Below, piece after piece: positions 1-9,686 of a stretch of DNA of 39,420 bases (the stretch's first letter is position 1; every line of letters begins with the position of its first letter). The position numbers and the translations under genes are program-made. The stretch lies in IMG/VR virus record IMGVR_UViG_3300043437_000144, positions 1 to 39,420 of that record. One strand, written 5' to 3'. The notes under the pieces are model-generated. The model was not told the DNA's origin and did no database searches. It saw only the letters and a program-made list of their open reading frames with translations. Source of the DNA: a virus.

Positions 1-2
1 CC

Positions 3-3000
3 CAAAGAAATGCTTTAGCAATTGAAGTAGCTAAGATTATTGATAAGTATGGATTTGATTCTAGTGTAATACGTTTAAAAGAACTTTATACTAAGTTAAA
101 AGCTGCTGACAATGTGAGTGAGGATGATAAAGAAATTGAAGAGATGGACAGTAAGACTTTGGCTGAACGTATGCGTGAGCGTATGTTAGGAGGCTCTACT
201 GCAATTACTTCTAAAGCACAAACTATTAACGAAGAAACCAAACGAATTAGAAAAGCTTTAACTGAAGCTAGAAACGAAGGATTAAGTCAGGCTATTGACA
301 GATTAAGTGACCAAATTAATGATTTAGCAAATCGTAATAAATTTATTACCAACGAAATTAAAGGCATACGTGGTCGTATGAGTAACGAATTGCTAAGAGT
401 AGTAAGTGAGAGATTAACTCAGTCTGATGTATTTGATAAATTATTGAGACCTAATAGTTCTGATGTAATTAAAAAACTGGCTAATGAGTTTGGTATTCAG
501 AACAAATGGACAAAAGCTTCTTACACTAATATTGTTAATCCTATTTATCAGTTGTATGTTCACCGTTTAAACTCATTCAAAAAGGCCTTAGGTCAAGATG
601 CTAAGATGAACGTATTGTTTGCTATCTTACAGAAAGCAGGATTACGTGTAGTAGATAAAGACGCTGTAAGAGCGTATCCTCTAAGAGCAAACGGTAAGGA
701 GGATGGTGTACTAGACTTTAGTAAATCTAATGGAGTAGATGGTGTGCGTATTGGAGATATCACTGGTCAGTTGATTACTGCACACGTAGATATTGAAAAA
801 GAAGACCAAGTAGCTTGGATTAACTTAAACGTAAGAATCAATCCTATAACTAACTATATGGTTGGAGTAGGCTCTAGCTTCTCTGATATTGTTAAGTTTG
901 TAAATTTAGGTTATACAAAGCCAGGAGAAACAAAAACATCAAACAGTAGTATTATTACTTTTGGTAGAGGTAATTCTCGTATGAGTGACTCTGAGTTTGT
1001 CCAAAGCATACTGAGCGACATTTACCAAAATGGATTAACTTGGGCTAATGAAAATAATAAGATTTTACCTGAAGTTAATTTACTAGGTAATGCTTTAGGT
1101 AGATTCGGAGATTTCCGCTTAAAATCTTTAAAAAGTAAAGTTGCTAAAATCGTAGAAGCTGATCCATCTATAGTATTAACAGACACAACTGGTTATGGTA
1201 ACTTAATTAGATTTGTAAGTTTCCTAAGTGTAAGAGACCAGCAACAAAAATTGTTTACTCTTTCGTCCAACACAGACTTTGATACTTTCTCTCCACAGAA
1301 CTTTGAAGCTTTCCGTAAAGGAGCAAATGAGTTGCGTTTATTGATGAAAGAAAACTTCTTTAATGAGGATGGAGTTAAGAAAGTAGTTAATGAGAGTGTT
1401 GTTTCTCCTTTTCAAATTCAATCTGAAATCTTTGATTCTTTTGAAAAGATATTCCCTGTATCTGCAAATAGTAAATTAGGAACTTTAATTACTACTGCAT
1501 ACTCTGTGATTAGAAAAAGCAATCCTGGTTTAGAGTATGATCAGTTCTCTCGTGTATTAAAGAATGATTTGCTTTACGCTTTATTTAGAAATAACGTACC
1601 CCAAGTTGCAGAGATGGAAACTTTGTTGGATAAAAGAAATCCAGGAAACATTGTAGCTATCTACGAAAACTTAAAAGCACGATTAGTTGAGCGTAATATC
1701 TCTTCAGATAACTTAATCTTTGATGGAGTATCTTTTGCTACAGAGGATGAATCTGCATTTATTCGTACAGGTTTCTCTAGTGTAGATGCAGAAGACTCTG
1801 TAAATATTTTACGTGAAGAATTTGAGTTAGGTTTAAATTGGTCACATCCTAATCTTAATCCTGACAACGAGGAAGACGCAGAGCTTCAAAGAGACATGCA
1901 GTCTTTCTTCTTAGCCTATGGATATGCTGGTATTATAGGATCTCAACTTAATAAAAAATACGATTCTTATCTACCTTATATACCTGAGACAATCTACACA
2001 ACACGTATGCCTGATATCATCGAAGGCTTTACTCAAGAGATAGATGAAACAGTAGAACAGGTAAATGCCGCATTATACAATTTTGTATCCCAAGAAAAAT
2101 CAAAAGACGTAGCTAAGGAGGCAGGGGAATACTTAGTTGCTGATGAAGAAGACTATACTGACATCGTAAAAGATATAGTACAAGATAAACTTTATCAGTT
2201 GCTAAGAAACACTGATACATTTGTAGCTAACTTCTTACAGAGATTTATCAGCAATCACCCAGAGTTCCAAGGTAAGTATGGTACTAACAGAGATTTACTT
2301 TACTTTAAAGATTACGATTTAAGTCGTGAGTCTATAACCCCTACTATTAAAGGTGAGGTAGTACCAGTAGAACAACCCATTGTATCACGTAAATACACTC
2401 CAAAAGAAATCACTAAGCTAGAGCCTAATCAAGTATTTGTATTTGGGGCTAATACTGCTGGTCATCATGGAGCAGGCGGAGCTGGTTACGCAATGTTTGG
2501 TAATGCAAAAGCCAACTATACTGTTTATGATAAAGGTGCTAAAGGTTTGTGGGCCGAGTATGGTGTTGTAAATCAACTTATGCAAGGTCAACAAGGTATG
2601 TCCTATGGAGTAGTTACTAAGTTTACACAAATTGAAACAAATGAAAGTGGTGAGAACATAGTTCGTATGGGCGCTAAACGTAGCGTAGATTTGTCTGTAG
2701 TAGAAGATTCCATAATAGGTATGCTTCAAACTGCTCAGCAAAACCCTGAGTTAGAATTTTTAGTGACTGAGATAGGTATTAAGTTAGCTGGATGGAGTCC
2801 TAGTCAAATAAAAACTATCTTCGCTAAAAACATTAACCTATTAGGCGATAATGTTATCTTACCTAAAATCTTTGAGGTAAGAGACGCTAAGCCTATAGTG
2901 TCTATGTCTACTGTAGCCAGTGCTGCTAACTTAGAAGTAATACCAGAAAACTACGAAGCTATTCGCACAGAGGCTATTAAAGCATCTTTCCAAGAACTAT

Positions 3001-3047
3001 CTGAGCAAAACGAAGCCTTTAAGAATTTCTGTAAAGGCGGAAGTTAA
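3..3047 (+). CDS. Large virion-associated (polyvalent-type) protein with C-terminal macro-like domain, 5' partial
   Basis: The reading frame is open from the left edge, so the GTG at 114 is an internal codon and the true start lies outside the window. About 1,014 codons are visible. Residue numbers here count from the GTG. Residues 30-75 are helical and coiled-coil-like. Residues about 755-925 carry a block beginning VFVFGANTAGHHGAGGA, which resembles the phage A1S_2505-like/macro-type domain (FGxNxxGxHGAGxA), a fold that binds ADP-ribose-like ligands. The rest matches nothing I recognise. It is followed by two more giant genes on the same strand. Very long multidomain late proteins of this kind are typical of polyvalent proteins that are packaged and injected with the DNA. 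The domain call is from motif resemblance; the virion location is inferred. Confidence 0.7.
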   Translation, partial: QRNALAIEVAKIIDKYGFDSSVIRLKELYTKLKAADNVSEDDKEIEEMDSKTLAERMRERMLGGSTAITSKAQTINEETKRIRKALTEARNEGLSQAIDRLSDQINDLANRNKFITNEIKGIRGRMSNELLRVVSERLTQSDVFDKLLRPNSSDVIKKLANEFGIQNKWTKASYTNIVNPIYQLYVHRLNSFKKALGQDAKMNVLFAILQKAGLRVVDKDAVRAYPLRANGKEDGVLDFSKSNGVDGVRIGDITGQLITAHVDIEKEDQVAWINLNVRINPITNYMVGVGSSFSDIVKFVNLGYTKPGETKTSNSSIITFGRGNSRMSDSEFVQSILSDIYQNGLTWANENNKILPEVNLLGNALGRFGDFRLKSLKSKVAKIVEADPSIVLTDTTGYGNLIRFVSFLSVRDQQQKLFTLSSNTDFDTFSPQNFEAFRKGANELRLLMKENFFNEDGVKKVVNESVVSPFQIQSEIFDSFEKIFPVSANSKLGTLITTAYSVIRKSNPGLEYDQFSRVLKNDLLYALFRNNVPQVAEMETLLDKRNPGNIVAIYENLKARLVERNISSDNLIFDGVSFATEDESAFIRTGFSSVDAEDSVNILREEFELGLNWSHPNLNPDNEEDAELQRDMQSFFLAYGYAGIIGSQLNKKYDSYLPYIPETIYTTRMPDIIEGFTQEIDETVEQVNAALYNFVSQEKSKDVAKEAGEYLVADEEDYTDIVKDIVQDKLYQLLRNTDTFVANFLQRFISNHPEFQGKYGTNRDLLYFKDYDLSRESITPTIKGEVVPVEQPIVSRKYTPKEITKLEPNQVFVFGANTAGHHGAGGAGYAMFGNAKANYTVYDKGAKGLWAEYGVVNQLMQGQQGMSYGVVTKFTQIETNESGENIVRMGAKRSVDLSVVEDSIIGMLQTAQQNPELEFLVTEIGIKLAGWSPSQIKTIFAKNINLLGDNVILPKIFEVRDAKPIVSMSTVASAANLEVIPENYEAIRTEAIKASFQELSEQNEAFKNFCKGGS

Positions 3048-3062
3048 TTTTTAATTACCATT

Positions 3063-3070
3063 TATATTTG
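3063..3070 (+). promoter_or_regulatory. Possible Bacteroidota -7 promoter element before second giant gene
   Basis: TATATTTG matches the Bacteroidota -7 consensus TAnnTTTG and lies in the 28-nt gap between two giant genes, 5 nt before the ATG at 3076. I see no good -33 TTG at the usual distance. Transcription from here would give a nearly leaderless message. Identical octamers precede the genes at 9298, 20675 (- strand) and 22740 (- strand). Confidence 0.35.
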
Positions 3071-3075
3071 TAATA

Positions 3076-6075
3076 ATGATCTGCCCTAATCTAAATGATC
3101 CAGAAGTAGCAAAGAACTTTCGTTTGCTTGAATCTATAGTACCTGAGTCTGCATACTATCTTTGGAATAAGTATGAAGGAGAAGTTCCTGCTAAGTATTA
3201 TAACTTATCTAATGCAATTACTAAAAATACTATTATAGAACAAGAAGGCACAATGGAGTCGCGTGTGCCTACAAATGATATAATATCACGATATTTAAGA
3301 CAAGAGATTAGTTCAGACCTGGTAGAATCATTACGTCGAGATAGAGCGTTTTTAGCAGCCCAAGATAAATTTCAAGCTAGAACTATTGTTTACAATAAGA
3401 TACTAGAGTTAGAACAACAACGTATTGGTGGTAGAAAGTCTATCCGTATGCAAAATAATTATATTTTTCACGGAAACAATCCATCTTCAAGTAGGTCATT
3501 TAGCCGTAATCAGTTGTGGGCATACGCTCAAAAAACAGCTCAAGAAATAAATGAACGTTACGGTTTATTTGGTAGACAACAGATAGCTTGGGTTAGGCAA
3601 GAGTCTAATGGAACTACTTATGTAGAACTAGCTATTACTGCAGACTTTGCTGATAACATTATAAGATTAACTGATACAGTAAGTGATGCAGAGGTTCGCG
3701 CAGAACTTGAGTTAATTGACATGCAAGAAGCCTTAGAGAGAGAAAAAGCAGCAATTGCTGAGAAACTAATTCAAGGTAACGAACTGCTTATTGATGGGGA
3801 GGTTCTTCCTTTGAATGGAGAATTTGCTCAACGTGTAATGATTGAGCGAGCAGCTATTACCGAAGCTAATGTAGAAAAATACACAGCTACTTTAAATAAA
3901 CTAGTTACTAGATTTCCAGGAGTTACTTGGAAGTGGGATGCTAGCATACCAGGAGCAGGTAAGATTGATATGAATACAGGAGTAGTATTACTTAATCCTT
4001 ATTTTATCAATGACGAGACTCCTTGGCACGAGTTTGGACACATTTTAGTACGTGGTATTAGACAATCTAATCCTGAGTTATTTGAATCTTTAAAGAAAGA
4101 AGTAATTAAACTTCACGAAGATAATCCTACTATGTCGGCAAAGACTTTAGTAGAGAGTTTATATCCTGATTACACAGGAGATAAGTTTTGGGAAGAAGTT
4201 ATTACTACTGAGTTAGGTAGACAAGCAGCCGACTTTACGCCTAAGACTGATATCTTCTCAAAAATTAAAAAGTTCTTTACTGACCTATTAGCTTCTTTAG
4301 GGATGTATGGAGCTGATCCTAAAAATTTAGGTGATTTAGTTAAGAGTTTACAAGACCCTAATGCAACGTTTGAGTTTTATCCTAAAACACAAGCATTGTC
4401 AGATTATATGGAGAGTAGGCTACTAACTCCTGAGCAACAAGATGCTTTAACTATTTATGTTAAGAAAGACCCCAATGATCCTAACGAGTTCCAAACTGCT
4501 GCAGACCAAATTAAGCTAATTACTGAAGCCATCACTGATAGTGATATGGGACGTATGATTGAGCGTAATAAGTATTTTGCAGCTGAAGAGTTACGTAAAT
4601 CAGAATCTCTTCCTGCCGCAGGAGATATTTTAAACAAGAATAAAGGTCGCTTAGTATCTGTATTGACAAAAGAAGATGTAGCTGAAGCTGTATTAGACTT
4701 TGCTGAATACGTTAGGTACATGACTATCTATCTTAACTCTATACAAAGACATATCAATGCATTACAAAAAGCAACAGATATTCCTCCAGGAAAGAAATTA
4801 GGAGACTATCACAGAGCTTATTTACAAGCTACTGCAGCTAAGAAACAAATTGATGCATTGTTAGGTGTGATAGGAAGTCCTGAAAAGGGAGTATTTGGTC
4901 CTGAACTTAGGCAGAGTATTGAGGCAGCTAAGAGTAACCCAGCTTTATTTAAAAACCATCCAATAGCTAAAGCTTTGTTTTGGATGCAGCAGTCTGTAAA
5001 TACAATCATCTCTAATCACGAAAAACTCATTCAAGAACCTGTACTAGAAGAACTAGAGGATTATTTTAAAGAGGCTTCTGAAAACTTAAAAACAGTGTAC
5101 GACACAGACATAAATAATTTTATGTCTCGTTTAGCTCCTGAGAACTATGAAGTAGCAGGGCAATCTATACCTACTGATCCTAATGTAAAAGCAACCAGTA
5201 CTGTTCTTGTAGGTAAAGGTGTAGATACTAAGGTGCAAGTTTCATTTAATGATGGTACTCAAAGAGAATATTCTTTAAGTGATTTTACAAAGACATTTAG
5301 ATTAGGTAGCAAAGCAGTTGAGCGCCTTATTAATAAGGCTGCTAGTTTACAGAAAGAGTTTGAACAAAACGTACCTACAAAAGATAATATCCGTAAACAA
5401 TTAAAAGATACTAATAGTACGTGGTTTGCTGCTTTAGACACTGCAAGTACTACAAAAAATGCTGGTGTTCAAATCATAGCTACCTATTTACAGGGATTAG
5501 ATTCTGATTATAGAGCATCGCTTACTAGTATGCGAGGTGAGTTGGAGAAATTAGTCGACGAAGTGTTTGATGCACAAGGCCCTCAATTTGCTGGTTCTAT
5601 TGTAGATTCTAAGACTTTCTACAAAGGAATGTACAGGGAAGTTCCTCTATACGAAGTAGTAGATGGAAAGTTAGTAACAGATAAAGTTGTATTAGCTTTA
5701 AATAACTCTACTGATACTATTGCTATGCGTAATAGAATGACTGAGTTAAAATACATCATAGATTATTCTATGAATGAGATAGCTGACTTAGATCCTAACG
5801 ATAACAGCACACAAGCTCAAGCACGTAGATTAGCAGTAACACAAAAAATAGAACAGGCAGCTGAAGATTTAAAAGAGTTCCAAGCTAAATATACAGAACG
5901 ACCATTTACTGACGAGTATTACCAGATTCAAGAACAGCTTCCAGAAGATATTAGAGATAGAAGAAATGAACTTTACAGAGCTATGGCCGCAAGCCGTGCC
6001 TCTTTTGTAAGTGCAGACACTGTTGACTATGATGACTATGAGTTATTAAGAAGTTACCATGGAGTCATTTTATGA
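3076..6075 (+). CDS. Giant protein with zincin metallopeptidase motif, probable polyvalent virion protein
   Basis: A 999-residue protein. Residues 318-322 read HEFGH, a classic HExxH zinc-peptidase centre, preceded by a predicted beta strand (TGVVLLNP). About 50 residues on, WEEVITTELG (E373/E374) is well placed to supply the third, glutamate ligand, as in gluzincin-type domains of phage polyvalent proteins. The remainder is mostly helical, with long charged stretches after residue 480. The gene starts 28 nt after the preceding giant gene and overlaps the next by 17 nt, so the three are probably co-expressed. Likely role (inferred): packaged in the virion, processing phage or host protein at entry. 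The motif is seen directly; the substrate is unknown. Confidence 0.75.
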   Translation: MICPNLNDPEVAKNFRLLESIVPESAYYLWNKYEGEVPAKYYNLSNAITKNTIIEQEGTMESRVPTNDIISRYLRQEISSDLVESLRRDRAFLAAQDKFQARTIVYNKILELEQQRIGGRKSIRMQNNYIFHGNNPSSSRSFSRNQLWAYAQKTAQEINERYGLFGRQQIAWVRQESNGTTYVELAITADFADNIIRLTDTVSDAEVRAELELIDMQEALEREKAAIAEKLIQGNELLIDGEVLPLNGEFAQRVMIERAAITEANVEKYTATLNKLVTRFPGVTWKWDASIPGAGKIDMNTGVVLLNPYFINDETPWHEFGHILVRGIRQSNPELFESLKKEVIKLHEDNPTMSAKTLVESLYPDYTGDKFWEEVITTELGRQAADFTPKTDIFSKIKKFFTDLLASLGMYGADPKNLGDLVKSLQDPNATFEFYPKTQALSDYMESRLLTPEQQDALTIYVKKDPNDPNEFQTAADQIKLITEAITDSDMGRMIERNKYFAAEELRKSESLPAAGDILNKNKGRLVSVLTKEDVAEAVLDFAEYVRYMTIYLNSIQRHINALQKATDIPPGKKLGDYHRAYLQATAAKKQIDALLGVIGSPEKGVFGPELRQSIEAAKSNPALFKNHPIAKALFWMQQSVNTIISNHEKLIQEPVLEELEDYFKEASENLKTVYDTDINNFMSRLAPENYEVAGQSIPTDPNVKATSTVLVGKGVDTKVQVSFNDGTQREYSLSDFTKTFRLGSKAVERLINKAASLQKEFEQNVPTKDNIRKQLKDTNSTWFAALDTASTTKNAGVQIIATYLQGLDSDYRASLTSMRGELEKLVDEVFDAQGPQFAGSIVDSKTFYKGMYREVPLYEVVDGKLVTDKVVLALNNSTDTIAMRNRMTELKYIIDYSMNEIADLDPNDNSTQAQARRLAVTQKIEQAAEDLKEFQAKYTERPFTDEYYQIQEQLPEDIRDRRNELYRAMAASRASFVSADTVDYDDYELLRSYHGVIL

Positions 6076-9000
6076 TACTAATGGTAATTTAAAACCTCAA
6101 GGGAGTGAAAGTTACAGAATAGCTAAAGCTATCTATGATTGGAAGAGTGTAAGAAGAGCCAATCAAGTTGTAGAGTTCCCTCCTTTAAACCAGGAAACAC
6201 AAGAATTATTTCAAGCAGCATTAAATGAACAAAAATCTAAATTAAATAGTTCTTTAGCCAGTGCGACTACAGATGCAGAAAAACAATCTGCATACGAAAG
6301 TTATAATAGATGGTTAGACATTTATACTCGTACTATTTATAAACAAGAGTTTTATGATGAGCGTCAAGCTATTATTGACCAGATTCAAGATATTCTAGGA
6401 GAGCAAGGTCCTCAACTAAAGACTGCTTATGAATCTTTATTTAATCTTTTATTAGGTAAGAAAGACCGCGATGGTCACTATAAACCTTCTGAGATTAATG
6501 ATTCTGTACGACAAACTGCTAAAGCAATAGAAGAAGAAATTGAGATTATTAAAGCAATCGATAAAGGACAATCTACTTTAAGTAAAGACCAAAAAGAAGA
6601 ACTTAAATATTTGTTTGCTCAATTACAAGACTTGCAGTCTTCTACTAATAGTAAATATTATGATGAAACTGTAAATAGTATTAAAGCTAGTCTTCGCACA
6701 CAAATAACTACAGCTAATCCTACACTAGAAGTTGCTCAGATTGAAAGCTTAGTAAACAAAGCATTTAAACAATCTCAATGGTATCAAGACAACCATATTA
6801 CAAAGTCTCGTTACGATAAAGACTCACAACAGATGGTTCAAGTTTATGAGCCTCTTTATTTTTGGCGTGTAACTGTTCCTAATAATCCAGCGTATGTAGA
6901 GACAGAAGCCCCATCATTCTATTGGTACACTCCTAAAGTTTCTGAGCAATTTAGAAATTCTAATTATAGTCCTGGAAATACTACATTTAAAGAAGTTACT
7001 TCAGGCCCTTATTATAATAATGAATATACTAGTCTAACAGACAAACAAAAAAGTGCCCTTGAAAAAGTAAGAGAGTTCTATTATAGGAGTCAAGAAGGAA
7101 ACTATGCAAAAGATAAACCAGGGGATGTACTCCCTGGTGTTTATAAAACAGGAGCAGAAAATGCTATTGATGTGTTTAGTATGCGTGCTAATCCTCTTGC
7201 TAACATTGTAGAGGAAACTAAAAACTTTGTATTAGGTGCACGTACTGCAATGTCAGGTGTAGAAGAAACTACAGAAGAAGAAACACTAGATCCTTATGGA
7301 AACCCAATAGAAAGAGAATCTCGTAAGTTGTTTATGCGTTATAGCAAACCTTTGCCTATTGAACAGCAATCTTATGACTTATTAAGATCTATTGGTCTAT
7401 ATGCAGAGTCTTCTGCTAGATTTAAATCCCTAAGAAACTTACAGTCAACTGTGTTGGCTATGGAAGAGGTGTATGAAAATCTATCTGGAGTTAAAGAAGG
7501 AGGTGTAGTTCGTGATTTAATAGATAGACAGTTTTATGGTAAAGTAGTAAACAATCCTAAGAATGTCATAGGTAAGATTATGAATGCCTTATTTAATGTT
7601 GTAGGGCGTTTAGCTGGAACCAAGTCATTGGCTTATAACCTTATCAGTGCACCTGTCAATCAGTTTACGGGATATAAAAACAATTTAATCTTTACTAAGT
7701 CTAGTGGACTAAACTACTCAAACTACTTAGCTGCATATAAAGAAACCTTTGGTTTATCTTATGATTTCTTTACTTCCCACAATCAAACAGGTATGCAACC
7801 TATACGGATGCAGATTATTGATTTCTTTGGAGGAACTCAAGCCAACTATTCTGAAGACTTCGCCAAACTAACTAGTAGAGGATTACGCAAATATTCAAAG
7901 TTCTGGAGAGCTATAGGAACCTATAGAGACTATACAGAATATGATATTGCTGCTATGACTACATTTGCTTTCTTAGACAAATACAATGTAACGGCAGACG
8001 ATGGTAGTATCTACAAATTAAAAGATGCATTTGAATTAGTTGACGGAGTATTATCAATTAAACCTAATATAAAAATAAGCCCAGCTTTTCTCCAAAAGGT
8101 TAGAGATGAGATTCGATTAGCTAACTATAGAGCCCAAGGTGTTTATGATAAATTAGGGCAACCTACTGTTGCAAAATATGCACTAGTACGTCAGCTTTTA
8201 TTCTTGAAGAAGTGGTTGCCTATGCACACTAAAACTGAATGGGGCGGAAGTACAATTCACTATGGTTCTGGTATAAAGACTATAGGAGCTCACAGAGCCT
8301 TTGGTAGATTTCTACAAGAAACTTTTTACGAAAATGGTAAGTTTTGGACAGGCTATCAGAACTTGACAGCAGCAGAAAGAGCAGGTTTACAACAGTTTGG
8401 ATTAAACTATGGTGCATTTGTAATGTTTGCTAATGCTATTGGAGCAATGTCTGCTTATATGAATTGCGAAGATGATGGTGAAGCTAACTGGAAAGATTAC
8501 TTCTGTTTCTTCTCTAAAAAGATTAATAATGAAGTAGAAGGAGTATTTACAATTTGGGGAGCAAATGAGTTCCTATTTACTTATTTGAGAGAAAACGCTA
8601 ACGGTATTGGTGGTTGGGAAAAATTAGGCTGGTCTTTATTTGGTCCATTTAGTGTGTTTAGAAAGTTTGCTGATTTTGATGGGGGACTGTATAGTACAGA
8701 CCCTTACTATAAATATAGACCTAACTCTTATAAGATAGACTGGGATCGTACTCATCCAACCCAAGCAGGTAAACCTGGTTTACAAGTATTAGGTATGGAA
8801 TTGCTTGGTATGAGAGGATTGTCTTTGGGATTAGATCCACAATCTATGGATTATCAAAACCGTGCATTTAACTCGTATATGCCGAAAACCTATACTAGAG
8901 ATTTAAGAACTCGTTACAAAGAAAACTATGGTGGAGTAGAAACAATGAAGACTCGTACTGTAGGAGGTCAGCTTAAATTACAGTATAAGAAACAGCAAAA

Positions 9001-9211
9001 AGAAATTCAAAAGAAAATGCAAGCTTATACTTCTAGTGGAAGAGAGGTTCCTGCATCTTTATATGAAGAGTTAACTGATTTACAAACAAGATTTGCCAAA
9101 GCTGTATCTGAAATGGATGCAAGAAAGGATACTGATAAAGCATATACTCCAAGTTTATTTAGACCTTATTTCTTAACTAGAGAAGGACTAGACATCACTG
9201 AGGAGTTTTAA
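6059..9211 (+). CDS. Giant hypothetical protein, probable virion/injected protein
   Basis: A 1,050-residue protein whose ATG lies inside the end of the upstream gene (17-nt overlap), arguing for translational coupling. No catalytic motif is recognised. The N-terminal 270 residues are charged and helical. The region from about 500 to 830 is richer in aromatic and hydrophobic residues and contains a possible membrane-interacting segment near FGLNYGAFVMFANAIGAM. The C-terminus is lysine-rich and probably coiled-coil (QYKKQQKEIQKKMQ). Third of three consecutive giant late genes, it is best regarded as part of the same internal or ejected virion protein set. Function unknown; DFDGG near residue 877 is not enough to call an RNA polymerase. 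Confidence 0.75.
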   Translation: MESFYDTNGNLKPQGSESYRIAKAIYDWKSVRRANQVVEFPPLNQETQELFQAALNEQKSKLNSSLASATTDAEKQSAYESYNRWLDIYTRTIYKQEFYDERQAIIDQIQDILGEQGPQLKTAYESLFNLLLGKKDRDGHYKPSEINDSVRQTAKAIEEEIEIIKAIDKGQSTLSKDQKEELKYLFAQLQDLQSSTNSKYYDETVNSIKASLRTQITTANPTLEVAQIESLVNKAFKQSQWYQDNHITKSRYDKDSQQMVQVYEPLYFWRVTVPNNPAYVETEAPSFYWYTPKVSEQFRNSNYSPGNTTFKEVTSGPYYNNEYTSLTDKQKSALEKVREFYYRSQEGNYAKDKPGDVLPGVYKTGAENAIDVFSMRANPLANIVEETKNFVLGARTAMSGVEETTEEETLDPYGNPIERESRKLFMRYSKPLPIEQQSYDLLRSIGLYAESSARFKSLRNLQSTVLAMEEVYENLSGVKEGGVVRDLIDRQFYGKVVNNPKNVIGKIMNALFNVVGRLAGTKSLAYNLISAPVNQFTGYKNNLIFTKSSGLNYSNYLAAYKETFGLSYDFFTSHNQTGMQPIRMQIIDFFGGTQANYSEDFAKLTSRGLRKYSKFWRAIGTYRDYTEYDIAAMTTFAFLDKYNVTADDGSIYKLKDAFELVDGVLSIKPNIKISPAFLQKVRDEIRLANYRAQGVYDKLGQPTVAKYALVRQLLFLKKWLPMHTKTEWGGSTIHYGSGIKTIGAHRAFGRFLQETFYENGKFWTGYQNLTAAERAGLQQFGLNYGAFVMFANAIGAMSAYMNCEDDGEANWKDYFCFFSKKINNEVEGVFTIWGANEFLFTYLRENANGIGGWEKLGWSLFGPFSVFRKFADFDGGLYSTDPYYKYRPNSYKIDWDRTHPTQAGKPGLQVLGMELLGMRGLSLGLDPQSMDYQNRAFNSYMPKTYTRDLRTRYKENYGGVETMKTRTVGGQLKLQYKKQQKEIQKKMQAYTSSGREVPASLYEELTDLQTRFAKAVSEMDARKDTDKAYTPSLFRPYFLTREGLDITEEF

Positions 9212-9220
9212 CTCTGCTTC

Positions 9221-9250
9221 TTGCATTTATTTTATTTTAAGTTATATTTG
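9221..9250 (+). promoter_or_regulatory. Bacteroidota-type promoter (TTG-N19-TATATTTG)
   Basis: A -33-like TTG at 9221-9223 and a -7 TATATTTG at 9243-9250 are separated by exactly 19 nt, the spacing and consensus known for Bacteroides/Flavobacterium housekeeping promoters. It sits in the 86-nt gap after the giant genes and would give a leader of about 40 nt before the ATG at 9298. It probably drives the small protein, lysis genes and possibly the tmRNA. Confidence 0.6.
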
Positions 9251-9297
9251 TATAAGCGAGTCACAAGACTGGTTTATTAATTTAAACGTATACAATT

Positions 9298-9609
9298 ATG
9301 GCATGGGACATTTCTCAAAAAATGGATGAGCAATCTAAGAAGTTAAGACAGATTGCTGCAAGTACAGGACTATCAGCAGGAGCTGGAGGCTTTGTACGTT
9401 ACGGAACTGGTACAGTTAATGATACTCAGATTTCTGCTTTTGTAGTTCAAGAAGACACAGTGTTTACTTCATTTAAAGTTAATGGAGTAGAACGCTTAAC
9501 TGCTAATGGTATGAGTGGAGTTACCTTTAAACAAGGAGCTTACTTACCAGGTGGGGGAATCATAACAGGATTTGCTATCTCTTCAGGTAGTGTAATTGCT
9601 TATAAATAA
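9298..9609 (+). CDS. Small hypothetical protein, possibly a virion decoration protein
   Basis: A 103-residue protein with a short helical N-terminus (about residues 1-22) followed by a Gly/Thr/Val-rich sequence that looks all-beta, with turns such as LPGGGIITG. This helix-then-beta layout is common in small phage head-fibre or tail-associated proteins, but I recognise no family. It has its own promoter-like site upstream and lies between the giant virion genes and the lysis cassette, which fits a late structural product. Function inferred only from context. Confidence 0.6.
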   Translation: MAWDISQKMDEQSKKLRQIAASTGLSAGAGGFVRYGTGTVNDTQISAFVVQEDTVFTSFKVNGVERLTANGMSGVTFKQGAYLPGGGIITGFAISSGSVIAYK

Positions 9610-9617
9610 TTCTTGCT

Positions 9618-9680
9618 ATGTTTATTGGTATAGGAATAGGAATAAATAAATCGCGATTTACTAGTAATTTAACTTACTAA
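9618..9680 (+). CDS. Possible 20-residue peptide gene
   Basis: ATG at 9618, in-frame TAA at 9678. The peptide begins MFIGIGIGINKS: a short glycine/isoleucine-rich hydrophobic start followed by polar residues. It fills the gap between two late genes and its stop lies inside the inverted repeat that abuts the next start codon, so it could act as a leader peptide for the holin-like gene. No ribosome-binding site is obvious. It may equally be untranslated. Confidence 0.3.
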   Translation: MFIGIGIGINKSRFTSNLTY

Positions 9681-9686
9681 GTTAAA
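9648..9686 (+). promoter_or_regulatory. Palindrome and start-abutting hairpin before holin-like gene
   Basis: Two symmetric elements lie directly upstream of the ATG at 9687: a perfect 12-bp palindrome AAATCGCGATTT (9648-9659), and a perfect 8-bp inverted repeat TTTAACTT-ACT-AAGTTAAA (9668-9686) that ends on the base before the start codon. In RNA the second would form a small hairpin covering the initiation region. A role in delaying lysis-gene translation or in repressor binding is inference. Confidence 0.4.

Noticed and set aside
114-116. GTG as the start of the first giant gene
   Set aside because: The frame is open to the left edge of the window, so this is an internal Val codon of a gene that begins outside.
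8680-8700. ADFDGG in the third giant protein as the RNA polymerase DxDGD motif
   Set aside because: The third aspartate is missing and no other RNA polymerase motifs are found nearby.
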